64,000 nucleotides of DNA from Massilia norwichensis (GCF_024753245.1 NZ_JANUGX010000028.1:1-64000); one strand, 5' to 3'. Shown: positions 9,901 through 18,174, numbered from the stretch's first letter. Numbers and translations: made by a program. The notes: a model not told the origin generated them from the letters alone.

Positions 9901-12718
9901 CCGCGTCCCTGGTCAGCAGCCAGCCGTCCGGTTTCAGGCCCACCACGTAGGCGGACGGCCACAGCGCCACGCGCGCGGCCACCGTCGAGGTCTCGCCGTT
10001 CGCATCCTGGTACGACAGCTCGGCCAGCAGGCTTTTCGGCTTGTCGATCGCCGGCAGGTGGTCGACCGCGATGCGGGCGCCGCCGGCGCGATCGAGGCTC
10101 AGCGACTGGGTGCGCGCCGCTTCCAGCTGGCTGCCGCCCTCCTCGCCCGTTTCGCCCGTTTCGCCCTCGGGTGCGGCCTCTTCCTCATCCTCGCCGGAAC
10201 TGCCCTGCGCCACCACGCCTTCCTTGACGTCGCCCAGGCCCAGGCTGAATTCCTCGTAGTCCGGGAACTGGATGCCTGTGTCCTGCACCACGCTGCGCAG
10301 CTTGACCGGCGCCTGCGCGGCCGGGCCGCCGGACAGATAGCCGACCTGGGCATCGAAGCGCACCGCGGATGGGGCGACCTGCGCCTCGGCCGGCGCCTTC
10401 AGCACCGCCTTCATGGTCGGCACGCGGAATTGCTCGACGCGGAACGACCCCGACACCATCCCGCCGACCAGCACGTCGTAAACGCCCAGCTTGGCGTCCT
10501 GCGGGATCTTCCACTCGCCCTGGGCGGCACCGTTCTCATCCCAGGCCAGCGCGAGCTCGGTCTTCTCGCCCGTTCCTTCATGGACGATCCAGGCCTTGGC
10601 CGGCAGGGGGCGCTTGTCGTCGCCGAGCTCCTGGGCGCGCCAGTCCTGGCTGGCGGCCGGCGGCTTGTCCTTGGCCCGCACGAAAGCGAAGCCGCTCGCC
10701 GTATGACGGCGCAGGAAGTGCTTCATGTGCACCGTCTCGCCGGCGCGCAGCAGGCTGCGGTCGAACACGGTGGCGGCGATGCGGCTGTCGTCGAAACGCC
10801 CGCCGGTCGGCAGGTTGAAGCGCCAGTTCTCGATGCCGTCGTGCCACTCCGAGAGCGTGAAGGTGAAATCGTCGCCGCTGCGCGCGCTGATGAAATAGCC
10901 GTCCTGTTCCTTGCAGCGCGCTGCCGGCAGCTCCTTGCGGATGCGCGCGATGCCCTGCGCGTCGCTGGTCCCGCTCCACAGCAGGCGCGCGGCGCAATCG
11001 CGCACCTCCACCTGGGCGTTCGCCACCGGCATGCCCTTGTCGAGCGAGGTCACCCACACCAGCGAGGATTGCGCGCCCAGTTTGACGTGCGCCGCCATGT
11101 TGGTGACCAGCGCGCTGCTCCTTACCCAGGCGGTGCGGCCCTTCGGATTCAGCGCGGCGCCCAGGCGCGGGCTTTCGATCTCCACCACATAGAAGCCGGG
11201 CTCGCGCAGCGGGATGCCGATCACCTCGAAGGCGCGGCGCCCGCCCGGCTTGGGCAGGGTGAAGCGCTGCAGCGTCTCGCCTTTGGCGGCGGCGCCGGCG
11301 AACACCGAGGACTCGAGCTGCTTGCCGGACGGTTGTTCCGGCGTCCGCCCGCCGTAGGGGCCGGCCAGCCTGCGCATCCAGGCAAGGATGTCCTGCTCGC
11401 GTCCGGCCTTCAGGCGCAGCGCCGCGCCACTGCTGCGCAGCGTCAGCGCCAGCTTCGGCTCGACATTGCGCACCGTGACCGGCAGCATGCGGTCGCCCTT
11501 CGCTTCGAGGATGCCGAAGCCCGCGGCAAATTTCACCAGCGGCGGCGCCTCGCCGGTGCGCACCGGCAGCGGGAAGCGCGCACGGTTCAGCAGCGGGCGG
11601 CCGGCGTCGTCCTTCAGGCCCTCCGGCAGGTGCAGCGTCAGGCTGGCCTGCGCCGGGAAAGGCCCCGGCAGGCTCACCGAATCGACCGTGCCGGCGCCCG
11701 CCTCGTCCTTGCCCAACAGCGCCGGATGGCGCTTGCCGCCCGCTTCTTGCAGGTAGATCGCGCGTGCGTCCGCCACTGCGATCGGGGCGCTGAAGCTGAC
11801 CTGCATCGGCAGGAAGGGAATGCACTGGCTGCGCGCACTGACCCGCTCGCAGCGCAGCCGGGCGCTGAAATCGGGCCGGGTCCGGAAAGCCAGCAACTGG
11901 TCGGTGGTGGTCGCGACGCCATTGGCGGCGGCGATGCCGGCGCCCCAGGCCAGCGCCACCTTCGTATCGGCCGGCAGCGTGCGCTGGCATTGCAGCACCA
12001 GGAAGCGGTCAAGCTTGCCGGCCTTGTCGTCGGCTTTCAGGCGTGCGGGCGTATAGGGCTGCGCGGCCGCCTCGCTGTCTTCGTTGTGCAGCGCCCGCTG
12101 CACCATCCAGCGGTTGGCGAGCAGCGCCTGCTCGCGCACCTCGCCGCTCAGGATGCGCACGCCGATCTTCTCGGCGATGCCCTCGGCCTGGCACCACGCA
12201 TGCGCAGCGACGGATTGCGGCGTGGCCGGCGCCGACAGCGCCAGCAGGAAGGGCTGGCGCTCGTCGATCCCAGTGCTGCCGTCGAAGGGCGCGGTCTGCA
12301 GCACGGCAGGCCCGCCGGTGTTCATGAAGAATTCGTGCCGGCCGGCCAGCGGGCGCCCGTTCAGGTCATGCGCGTCGGCGCGCAGCATGAAACGGCAGCG
12401 TGCGGCGCCCGGCAGGTCGCGCTCGAAATCGTAGACCCAGGTGCGTTCGTCGACCCAGCGTCCGGTGCCGGGCACCGGGCAGTCGACTTCGATCGGTGCC
12501 GGCGCACGCAGGTCGCCGAAGGGCACCATGGCGTTGGAGAAGCGCGCCGTTGCCTGGCGCACCTGCCCGACCACGCCCTCCGGCGTGAACGATTCGATAG
12601 CGGCGGGCGCCGTCTGCGGCATCTGCGCAGTTTGCGCGGCTGCGCCGCCACACCAGCCCAGGACCGGGACCAGCACCATCACCCTCAGCACCTTCAATAG
12701 TACCCTCGCGCCACGCAT
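6923..12718 (-). CDS. Bacterial alpha-2-macroglobulin with thioester motif
   Basis: Periplasmic broad-spectrum protease trap. The 1931-residue product begins with a signal peptide (ending AAAQ; an LGWC sequence has Trp at -1 and is a poor lipobox). MG-type beta domains follow, with a Glu-rich insert near residue 850, and then the intact thioester TCFEQ near residue 1485. Start 12718 is chosen because AGGAGG lies six bases upstream; the open frame continues to 13678 over the divergent tcyP gene, which is not coding. The protein is longer than the 1500-1650 residues usual for YfhM-type members. It is translationally coupled to pbpC. A TTGACA promoter lies upstream. Confidence 0.93.
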   Translation of the reverse strand: MRGARVLLKVLRVMVLVPVLGWCGGAAAQTAQMPQTAPAAIESFTPEGVVGQVRQATARFSNAMVPFGDLRAPAPIEVDCPVPGTGRWVDERTWVYDFERDLPGAARCRFMLRADAHDLNGRPLAGRHEFFMNTGGPAVLQTAPFDGSTGIDERQPFLLALSAPATPQSVAAHAWCQAEGIAEKIGVRILSGEVREQALLANRWMVQRALHNEDSEAAAQPYTPARLKADDKAGKLDRFLVLQCQRTLPADTKVALAWGAGIAAANGVATTTDQLLAFRTRPDFSARLRCERVSARSQCIPFLPMQVSFSAPIAVADARAIYLQEAGGKRHPALLGKDEAGAGTVDSVSLPGPFPAQASLTLHLPEGLKDDAGRPLLNRARFPLPVRTGEAPPLVKFAAGFGILEAKGDRMLPVTVRNVEPKLALTLRSSGAALRLKAGREQDILAWMRRLAGPYGGRTPEQPSGKQLESSVFAGAAAKGETLQRFTLPKPGGRRAFEVIGIPLREPGFYVVEIESPRLGAALNPKGRTAWVRSSALVTNMAAHVKLGAQSSLVWVTSLDKGMPVANAQVEVRDCAARLLWSGTSDAQGIARIRKELPAARCKEQDGYFISARSGDDFTFTLSEWHDGIENWRFNLPTGGRFDDSRIAATVFDRSLLRAGETVHMKHFLRRHTASGFAFVRAKDKPPAASQDWRAQELGDDKRPLPAKAWIVHEGTGEKTELALAWDENGAAQGEWKIPQDAKLGVYDVLVGGMVSGSFRVEQFRVPTMKAVLKAPAEAQVAPSAVRFDAQVGYLSGGPAAQAPVKLRSVVQDTGIQFPDYEEFSLGLGDVKEGVVAQGSSGEDEEEAAPEGETGETGEEGGSQLEAARTQSLSLDRAGGARIAVDHLPAIDKPKSLLAELSYQDANGETSTVAARVALWPSAYVVGLKPDGWLLTRDAVKFQAVVLDTAGKPVAGVPVSVDFFTRQTTSHRRRLVGGFYSYEHSSEIRRLGEACSGVTDARGLLLCATRAPAGGDLILRARASDPQGRVTATQREVWIAGSEEQWFAAGDHDRIDLLPARKRYEAGETATLQVRSPFRNATVLVTVEREGILDSYVRRLSGREQVVRIPVKASYAPNVFVSTLVVRGRVAGVQPTALVDLGKPAYKLGIAALKVGWAPHELKVQVTPERAVYKIREQAGVKVKVTAPDGRELPAGTEVALAAVDAGLLELMPNTSWNLLETMMRERNLQVETATAQMQVIGKRHFGRKAFPHGGGGGRSATRELFETLLLWKGKVVLDADGEARVQVPLNDTLGSFRIVAVASGGAGLFGTGSADIRTTQDLMLLSGLPNSVREGDTFRAGFTVRNASQRELAVRLAASMAADGGKGQSLAPLSATLAPGEAREIGWTVQVPAGAQTLQWEVEGNAGEGAQDRMRIKQQVGVAVPVRTFQATLIQLDGEKTLPVQRPADALPGRGGIQTLLTARLGGELPGVRDYMRAYPYTCFEQRTSRSVALRDQAMWDATVATLPAHLDPNGLVKYFAPMERGSDILTAYVLSVTAEAGYAIPDELKERMEAGLSAFVEGRLAQPYLIASGELTVRKLSALEALSRSGKVTPAMLEAITVQPNLWPTSAVLDWYQILTRSTGLPQRDQQLAQARQVLRARMHLQGTILGFSTERSDDWWWLMASSDANANRLLLAAIGDPFWQADIGRLARGALGRQQRGHWGTTTANAWGVVAMDAFSRKYEAEPVSGKAQLTLGAASWTGTVPSTVLQAWPEGQASLTLRQLGTGKPWATVRSLAAIPLKAPLSSGYRMVRTVTPVEQKTRGQWSRGDVYRVRLDIDAQADMTWVVVDDPVPAGASILGTGLGRDSQIASSGERARGWVYPAFQERTQSAFRSYYEFVPKGRFSVEYTVRLNNEGRFSMPLTRIEAMYNPEMFGELPNAALTVGP

Positions 12719-12745
12719 CGCATTCCTCCTGTCCGAAGCCGGCTG

Positions 12746-12774
12746 AGTGTTGCAAGAATGACTATTAGTGTCAA
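12746..12774 (-). promoter_or_regulatory. Sigma70-like promoter for the alpha-2-macroglobulin-pbpC operon
   Basis: On the minus strand a perfect -35 TTGACA (12769-12774) is followed after 17 bases by AACACT (12746-12751), a weak -10. The start codon is 28 bases further on. The -35 and spacing are good; the -10 is poor, so an extra activator may be involved. Confidence 0.5.
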
Positions 12775-12847
12775 CAACATTTTGGGCGCCCATGCACGGT
12801 ATGCATGAATGGTTATAAAATGCATCCGTTATATTTCTTATGTGTAT

Positions 12848-14248
12848 ATGAGCCTCCCCCTGATCCTGAACCTGGCCATCGCCCTCGCCGTCTGCGCCCT
12901 GCTGTTCGTGTTCCAGCAGCGCCATGTTTCCTTTACCAAGCGCGTCTTCACCGGCCTTGGACTCGGCGTGCTGCTGGGTGCCGGCCTGCAGGCGGTTTAT
13001 GGACTGGGCTCCCCCGTCATCGCCCAGACCAATGCCTGGCTCGACGTGATCGGCAGCGGCTACGTCAAGCTGCTGCAGATGATCGTCATCCCGCTGATCA
13101 TGGTCTCGATCATCCAGGCCATCCTGAAGCTGCGCGACGCGTCCTCGCTGGGCAAGATCAGCGCGCTGACGATCGGCGCCCTGATGGTCACCACCGCGAT
13201 CGCCGCCGCCATCGGCATCCTGATGGCCAAGCTGTACGGCTTGACGGCCGTCGGCCTGACCTCGAGCGCGGCCGAAGTGGCGCGTGGCACCTACCTCGAA
13301 GGCAAGCTGGCCGCCGCCCAGCAGCTCTCGCTGCCGAACACCATCCTGTCCTTCATCCCGGAAAACCCCTTCCTCGACATGACGGGCGCACGCAAGACCT
13401 CGACCATCTCGGTGGTGCTGTTCTCGATCTTCATCGGGATCTCGGCCACCGGCATCGCCGGCAAGCATCCGGACGTGTTCGAATCCTTCAGCAAGTTCGT
13501 GCACGTGGCCCACGTGATCGTGATGCGCATGGTGACCCTGGTGCTGCGCCTGACACCGCTGGGTGTGTTCGCCCTGATCACCCAGGTGCTGGCCAGCTCC
13601 AGCCTGCAGGACATCCTCAAGCTGATCGGCTTCGTGACGGCCTCGTACAGCGCGCTGATCCTGATGTTCTGCGTGCACCTCCTGATCATTTCCGGCATCG
13701 GCCTGAACCCGGTGCGCTACGTGAAGAAGATCTTCCCGGTGCTGGCCTTCGCCTTCACCTCACGCACCTCGGCCGGCAGCATCCCGATGAGCGTGCAGAC
13801 CCAGACCGCGCGCCTGGGCACGCCGGAAGGCATCGCCAACTTCGCGGCCTCCTTCGGCTCGATGATGGGCCAGAACGGCTGCGCCGGCATCTACCCGGCC
13901 ATGCTGGCGGTGATGATCGCCCCGACCGTCGGCATCGATCCGTTCACCAGCGCTTTCCTCTTGCCGCTGATCGGCATCGTCACCCTCGGTTCGGTGGGCG
14001 TGGCCGGGGTTGGCGGCGGCGCCACCTTCGCCGCCCTGATCGTGCTGTCGGCGATGAACCTGCCGGTGGCGCTGGCCGGCCTGCTGATCTCGATCGAGCC
14101 ACTGATCGACATGGGCCGCACCGCCCTCAACGTGAGCGGTTCCATCACGGCGGGCACCTTTACCAGCCGCATGCTCGGCCAGAGCGACATGCGCATCTTC
14201 AACAGCGACGCGCCGCTCAACCTCGACGGCGACGAACAGGTCGCCTGA
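12848..14248 (+). CDS. tcyP: L-cystine:proton/sodium symporter, TcyP/YdjN type
   Basis: Dicarboxylate/amino acid:cation symporter family (DAACS) importer, closest by eye to E. coli YdjN. Shared landmarks are the N-terminal GNGYVQLLQMIV-like segment (here GSGYVKLLQMIVIPLIM), FTSRTSAGSIPMSV in place of the glutamate-transporter serine hairpin, GQNGCAGIYPAML, and the late GRTALNVSGSITAG. About eight membrane helices plus two re-entrant loops are expected. I start at MSLPLIL (12848), which aligns with the YdjN start; no good ribosome site is visible and ATGs at 12801-12809 remain possible. Its 3' end overlaps the convergent PEP-CTERM gene by 32 bases. It probably supplies cystine for sulfur and redox balance. 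Confidence 0.88.
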   Translation: MSLPLILNLAIALAVCALLFVFQQRHVSFTKRVFTGLGLGVLLGAGLQAVYGLGSPVIAQTNAWLDVIGSGYVKLLQMIVIPLIMVSIIQAILKLRDASSLGKISALTIGALMVTTAIAAAIGILMAKLYGLTAVGLTSSAAEVARGTYLEGKLAAAQQLSLPNTILSFIPENPFLDMTGARKTSTISVVLFSIFIGISATGIAGKHPDVFESFSKFVHVAHVIVMRMVTLVLRLTPLGVFALITQVLASSSLQDILKLIGFVTASYSALILMFCVHLLIISGIGLNPVRYVKKIFPVLAFAFTSRTSAGSIPMSVQTQTARLGTPEGIANFAASFGSMMGQNGCAGIYPAMLAVMIAPTVGIDPFTSAFLLPLIGIVTLGSVGVAGVGGGATFAALIVLSAMNLPVALAGLLISIEPLIDMGRTALNVSGSITAGTFTSRMLGQSDMRIFNSDAPLNLDGDEQVA

Positions 14249-15368
14249 AGCCGCGGATCCTCCATTCGCCGCGCGCCAGTCCCAGGGCCAGGCCGGCCGC
14301 CAACAGGGCGAACACCGGCGGCTCGGGGACGGCCGACACCAGATCCAGGCGCACCGCCTGGCACACCCCTCCCCGGCAAGCCTGGGCGGCGATCTGCTGC
14401 AGGTCGTTGATCGCGGCCGCGTCCGTGATGGTCCAGCCCGAGGCCGGATCGATCAGGGTGTTCAGGTCGGTCATCGCGCCGTCCTCGAACAGGAAAGCGT
14501 GATAGTCGCCGTTCAGGCCGACGCTGCCGACCACCTGGCCGAGGTTGTTGATATCCTTGGCCAGGCTGACCCGATTCGGCGCCAGGTCGCCGATCACTTC
14601 CATCTTGCCGTCGACATACAGGAAAGCCGAGGTCGGATACAGTTCGCCCGGGTTACCGGGTATCGAATCGACGCCGAGGTAACCGACCACCTGCCCCAGG
14701 TCGTTGACCGACAGCGCGGCACTCCACGGTCCGCCCAGGTTGCCGAGGCCGGTCATCACGCCGTCGCGGTAGATGAAGGGATCTTCGGGACGGTTGGGCT
14801 CGCCGTGGAACACGTTGGCCGCGGCGCCGACCACGTCGCCCTGGTTGTTGATCGCGTAGGCCCGGCTGCCGTCGCCATAGGACAAGGTGCCGAGATCGGT
14901 CACGCTGCCGTTGGTCCAGGTGAAGGCATGGTAATAGCTGTCTTCAGGGGTCGTCACGTACATCGCGCCGACGATGGTGCCGCCGTTGTTGATGCCGTTG
15001 GCCTGCATGTATCTGCCGCCGGTGAGCGCGCTCATCGTGCCGCCGCTGTAGAGGAAGCCGTAGCTTCCCCCGTCGGCGGTTTGGGCATTGCCGACGATCT
15101 GCCCGAGATCGTTGATGGCGTTGGCCCAGCTGCCGGCGCCGCCGAGGGTGCCGATGTCGGTCAGGCCGCCGTCGCCATGGACGAAGGCGCGGTACACGTC
15201 GCCGCTGTAGGTCATGCCGACCACCTGGCCCAGGTTGTTGATGTCGCGCGCCATGCTGCCGGCGCCGGCGAGCGCGGTGACGGCGTAGCGCGGATCGGCC
15301 GCGGCCAGCAGGGGTGCGGCCAGGGCCGCGGCGGCAAGCAGGGATTGCAGATATCGGGTACGACGCAT
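14217..15368 (-). CDS. HAF-repeat exported protein with PEP-CTERM-like sorting tail
   Basis: The product has a signal peptide (cleaved near LAAADPRY) and then a run of about seven HAF-type repeats, each around a DIxNLGQVVG / DLGTLGG motif with short spacing, a beta-propeller-like array. The C-terminus has VPEP followed by a hydrophobic stretch and a basic end, the PEP-CTERM pattern recognised by exosortase for anchoring or release in polysaccharide-producing bacteria. The basic tail is longer than usual (about 19 residues after the hydrophobic part) because the frame runs 32 bases into tcyP. No exosortase gene is in this window. The function of HAF proteins is unknown. Confidence 0.83.
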   Translation of the reverse strand: MRRTRYLQSLLAAAALAAPLLAAADPRYAVTALAGAGSMARDINNLGQVVGMTYSGDVYRAFVHGDGGLTDIGTLGGAGSWANAINDLGQIVGNAQTADGGSYGFLYSGGTMSALTGGRYMQANGINNGGTIVGAMYVTTPEDSYYHAFTWTNGSVTDLGTLSYGDGSRAYAINNQGDVVGAAANVFHGEPNRPEDPFIYRDGVMTGLGNLGGPWSAALSVNDLGQVVGYLGVDSIPGNPGELYPTSAFLYVDGKMEVIGDLAPNRVSLAKDINNLGQVVGSVGLNGDYHAFLFEDGAMTDLNTLIDPASGWTITDAAAINDLQQIAAQACRGGVCQAVRLDLVSAVPEPPVFALLAAGLALGLARGEWRIRGFRRPVRRRRG

Positions 15369-15564
15369 GATGGCCTCCGGGGTGTAAAGATGCCGCGAGC
15401 ATAGAACGCGCCCGACCCGTCCGGCATGAGCGTCCTCAGCGATCGCGCGGATGAGCCAAAAATCCTTCCTGAATCTCTGCCACGTTTTCGGCCGGAATCG
15501 TGCGCGGAGGTCCCGACGAATCCGTCTATGATCATGTCATGTCAAAATCACAAACAGGCTGGTG

Positions 15565-16329
15565 ATGGATCAAAAGTGGCCTCAGGAAATCTGGCTGGTC
15601 AGGCACGGGCAAAGTGCGGGCAATGTCGCGCGCGACGCTGCCGAAGCCGCCGCCGGACTGCGCGTGGATATCGCCGAACGCGATGTCGACGTGCCGCTGT
15701 CCGAGCTGGGCATGCGCCAGTCGGAAGCGCTGGGTGCCTGGTTCGCGGCCCTGCCTGCGCAAAACCAGCCGAACGTCGTGCTGCATTCGCCCTATGTGCG
15801 CGCGGCCCAGACCGCCGAGCTGCTGATGCAACGCCTGGACCGCGACGAACTCCTCGCCGTGCATGCCGACGAACGCCTGCGCGAAAAGGAATTCGGCATC
15901 CTCGACCGCCTGACCGTGCGCGGCATCGCCGAGCAGTTTCCCGACCTGTACGAACAGCGCCGCCACGTCGGCAAGTTCTACTTCCGCCCGCCCGGCGGCG
16001 AGAGCTGGTGCGACGTCATCCTGCGCCTGCGCAGCGTGCTGGACACGCTGACCCGCGAATACTGCCGCGAGCGCGTGCTGATCGTCGGCCACCAGGTGAT
16101 CGTCAACTGCTTCCGCTACCTGATCGAACGCATGGACGAAGCCACGATCCTCGAGCAGGACCGCCAGGGCGACGTGCCGAACTGCTCGGTCACCTCGTAT
16201 GCCTTCGACCCCACGCTGGGCAAGCGCGGCAAGCTTGCCCCGCGCCTGATCAATTTCATCGCGCCGCTCGAAGCAAGCGGCACCCCCGTTACCACCGGCA
16301 AGGATGTGCCGGCGGCGGCCAAGGCCTGA
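15565..16329 (+). CDS. Histidine phosphatase superfamily protein
   Basis: Cytosolic phosphatase of the phosphoglycerate-mutase-like branch. The catalytic motif LVRHGQSAGN is at residues about 12-21, the second His is in VLIVGHQVIVN, and LREKEFGILD matches the acid-bearing segment. The substrate cannot be read from sequence. ATG 15565 is used; a GTG at 15562 is equally possible and neither has a strong ribosome site. The stop is 13 bases before nnrD, so the two are likely one operon. Confidence 0.85.
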   Translation: MDQKWPQEIWLVRHGQSAGNVARDAAEAAAGLRVDIAERDVDVPLSELGMRQSEALGAWFAALPAQNQPNVVLHSPYVRAAQTAELLMQRLDRDELLAVHADERLREKEFGILDRLTVRGIAEQFPDLYEQRRHVGKFYFRPPGGESWCDVILRLRSVLDTLTREYCRERVLIVGHQVIVNCFRYLIERMDEATILEQDRQGDVPNCSVTSYAFDPTLGKRGKLAPRLINFIAPLEASGTPVTTGKDVPAAAKA

Positions 16330-16342
16330 GGTGCGCCCGACC

Positions 16343-17323
16343 ATGACGCTGCAAACACATGCCCGTCCGCGCGACCTCGACGCCACCCTGCTGCGCAGCT
16401 GGCCGCTGACCATCCCGTCCAACGACGCCGACAAGGAAGAACGCGGCCACGTGCTGATCCTCGGCGGCTCGCGCGAGATGCCAGGCGCCGTCATTCTGGC
16501 CGCCGTTGCCGCCCTGCGCGCCGGCGCCGGCAAGCTGACGGTCGCCACCGGCAGGAGCGTGGCCCAACTGGTCGCGCTGGCGATTCCCGAATCGCGCGTG
16601 CTGGGCCTGGACGAGAACGAGACCGGCGGCTTCACGACCGAAGCGGTGGCTGCCCTCGATCCGCTGGCCGACCGCATCAATGCCGTGCTGATCGGTCCCG
16701 GCATGCAAGACGAGGAAGCGACCGCCTGCCTGGTGCATGCGCTGCTGCCGCGCCTGCATGGCACCGAAACCAGCGTCATTCTCGACGCCAATGCGATGGG
16801 CGCGATCTTGCATCCGCCAGCCGGCGTCAACCCACCCTTCCGCTTCGGCGTTCCAGTACTGGTGACGCCGCACGCGGGCGAGATGGCGCACCTGACCGGC
16901 ATCGCGAAAGAAAACATCCCGGACGGCGCCGACCGCATCGCCATCGAGGCGGCGCAGCGCTGGAACGCGGTGGTGGCGCTGAAGGGCGCGCGCACCGTGA
17001 TCGTCAGCCCCGAAGGCGAGCGCTGGCAGCACGAAGGCGGCAATGTCGGGCTGGCCACTTCCGGCTCGGGCGACGTGCTGGCCGGCATCATCGCCGGACT
17101 GGCGGCGCGCGGCGCAACGCTGGCCCAGGCCGCTGGCTGGGGCGTGGTACTGCATGCGCAAGCCGGCGAGCGGCTCGCGGCGCGCATGGGCAGACTCGGT
17201 TATCTGGCACGGGAACTGGCGGACGAAGTTCCCGCGCTGCTCGAACAGGCCGCCGGCGACAACGCCGACGCGGCGACCAAACCATCCGGCAGTTTCGCCG
17301 GTGGACTGAGGGTTGAACGCTGA
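16343..17323 (+). CDS. nnrD: ADP/ATP-dependent NAD(P)H-hydrate dehydratase
   Basis: Repairs damaged NADHX and NADPHX by dehydration. The ribokinase-like carbohydrate kinase fold shows HVLILGGSREMPGA, RAGAGKLTV, LIGPGM, PVLVTPHAGEMAHL, and the nucleotide-binding TSGSGDVLAGIIAG near residues 238-251. The enzyme is 326 residues and lacks the NnrE epimerase domain that many bacteria fuse to its N-terminus, so epimerisation must come from another gene. Start at ATG 16343, 13 bases after the phosphatase gene. Confidence 0.92.
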   Translation: MTLQTHARPRDLDATLLRSWPLTIPSNDADKEERGHVLILGGSREMPGAVILAAVAALRAGAGKLTVATGRSVAQLVALAIPESRVLGLDENETGGFTTEAVAALDPLADRINAVLIGPGMQDEEATACLVHALLPRLHGTETSVILDANAMGAILHPPAGVNPPFRFGVPVLVTPHAGEMAHLTGIAKENIPDGADRIAIEAAQRWNAVVALKGARTVIVSPEGERWQHEGGNVGLATSGSGDVLAGIIAGLAARGATLAQAAGWGVVLHAQAGERLAARMGRLGYLARELADEVPALLEQAAGDNADAATKPSGSFAGGLRVER

Positions 17324-17554
17324 TGGTTCAGCTCTTAAATCAAGAGGTGTGCAATTTGGCGAACTGGGAAGAACCATGTCAGGTCTACCAGAGTCGAATT
17401 CGTACACCACAACGGGGCCGCGTCTTGCGTCGGTTCCCTGATGGTTCTTAACAGGCTGAAAGGTTTGTTGGAACTAACCTGGCGTCGTCGACCCTCCAGC
17501 GCCTCACCTGGAGACGGCGGCAAAAAAAGTAGACGTGAACGAGGAGTAAAACAA
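17324..17554 (+). other. Leader region before the repeat lipoprotein
   Basis: A 231-base gap with lower G+C than its flanks. It contains a perfect hairpin CTCCAG/CTGGAG near 17490-17510 and a good ribosome site (GAGGAG) before the lipoprotein ATG. I see no convincing promoter pair, only weak matches such as TTGCGT with TTAACA. Confidence 0.4.
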
Positions 17555-17968
17555 ATGAAAGCTCTTAACAACGCATCGAAGATTCTGTTTGCCGCAGCCC
17601 TGATGGCAAGCCTGGCGGCTTGCAAGAAAAACGACACCACCAGCACGACCGGCACCGGCGACACGTCGGCCACCGCGCCGAGCAGCACCTCGGGCACCAG
17701 CGGCACCGGCAGCACCGGCGCAGCGGGTGACACCGGCACTGGCGCAGCTGGCACCACCGGCGCAACCGGCACGACTGGCGATACCGGTACCGGCGCAACC
17801 GGCACCGGCACCACCGGCACTGGCTCGATGGGCACTGGCACCACCGGCACCGGCACTACCGGTACTGGCACCACCACCACCCCGCCGGCCACCACCGGCA
17901 CCGGCACCTCGGGTTCATCGGGCACTACCGGCACCAGCGGTTCGGGCGGTTCGGGCAGCGGCCAATAA
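17555..17968 (+). CDS. Small lipoprotein with Gly/Thr-repeat tail
   Basis: The 137-residue product has a lipoprotein signal peptide with lipobox LAAC (Cys near residue 22), so it should be lipid-anchored after cleavage. The residues after Cys are KK, not the Asp of inner-membrane retention, so outer-membrane sorting is plausible. Everything after residue 30 is a low-complexity array built on TGTGTTG units, ending in a Ser/Gly-rich tail. GAGGAG lies upstream of ATG 17555; in-frame GTG/ATG codons from 17441 lack both a ribosome site and the signal peptide. No function can be assigned. The repeated codons make length change by slippage likely. Confidence 0.78.
   Translation: MKALNNASKILFAAALMASLAACKKNDTTSTTGTGDTSATAPSSTSGTSGTGSTGAAGDTGTGAAGTTGATGTTGDTGTGATGTGTTGTGSMGTGTTGTGTTGTGTTTTPPATTGTGTSGSSGTTGTSGSGGSGSGQ
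17655..17930 (+). repeat. Imperfect tandem GGCACC/ACCGGC repeats in the lipoprotein gene
   Basis: The coding sequence alternates ACC-GGC-type codons (Thr-Gly) in units of 6 to 18 bases across most of the gene, with synonymous changes in the third position. This is a classic substrate for replication slippage in whole codons. Confidence 0.7.
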
Positions 17969-17981
17969 GCGGCGCTGTCAT

Positions 17982-18174
17982 GACGCATCGGCAAAGGGCC
18001 TGCACGAGGTCCTTTGCACCGGCTCTGCCAGCCCTTCCTGGCTGGCATGGTCAGCTATGCGTCGGATTTCGTTTCGGCATGCACTGATGCGGCGAAAGCG
18101 GCTGCAGTGCATGCCGCCTGACGGAACCGGGATCGAAATCCCAAAAGAAAAGGCCTGCTCGCGCAGGCCTTTTT
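17982..18174 (+). ncRNA. Candidate structured RNA or 3' UTR element after the lipoprotein gene
   Basis: The 193 bases fold as follows. An outer stem GACGCAT/ATGCGTC (17982-17988 with 18057-18063) encloses two hairpins. One is 17991-18001 with 18007-18017, 11 pairs with one G-T and a five-base loop. The other is TGCCAGCC/GGCTGGCA at 18026-18033 and 18040-18047. Together they form a three-way junction. Next comes a 12-pair hairpin (18075-18086 with 18105-18116) whose inner part ends in GC-GAAA-GC, a GNRA tetraloop. A terminator closes the region. It starts 13 bases after the lipoprotein stop, so it could be a processed 3' UTR RNA or an independent transcript. I do not recognise a known family. 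Confidence 0.5.
18148..18174. terminator. Bidirectional intrinsic terminator
   Basis: AAAAGGCCTGC pairs perfectly with GCAGGCCTTTT around a four-base loop, with a T run on the plus strand and an A run on the other side, so it can serve both the lipoprotein transcript and the convergent RND gene ending at 18196. Confidence 0.92.

Noticed and set aside
7781..12700. 1639-codon open frame on the plus strand opposite the alpha-2-macroglobulin gene
   Set aside because: Composition is His/Arg/Gln-rich without domain pattern; it mirrors the real minus-strand gene in high-GC sequence.
12719..13678. N-terminal extension of the alpha-2-macroglobulin frame
   Set aside because: It lies over the divergent tcyP gene; a strong ribosome site and signal peptide set the start at 12718.
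17655..17930. CRISPR-like array
   Set aside because: Repeats are short codon units inside a lipoprotein gene without spacers; no cas genes are present.
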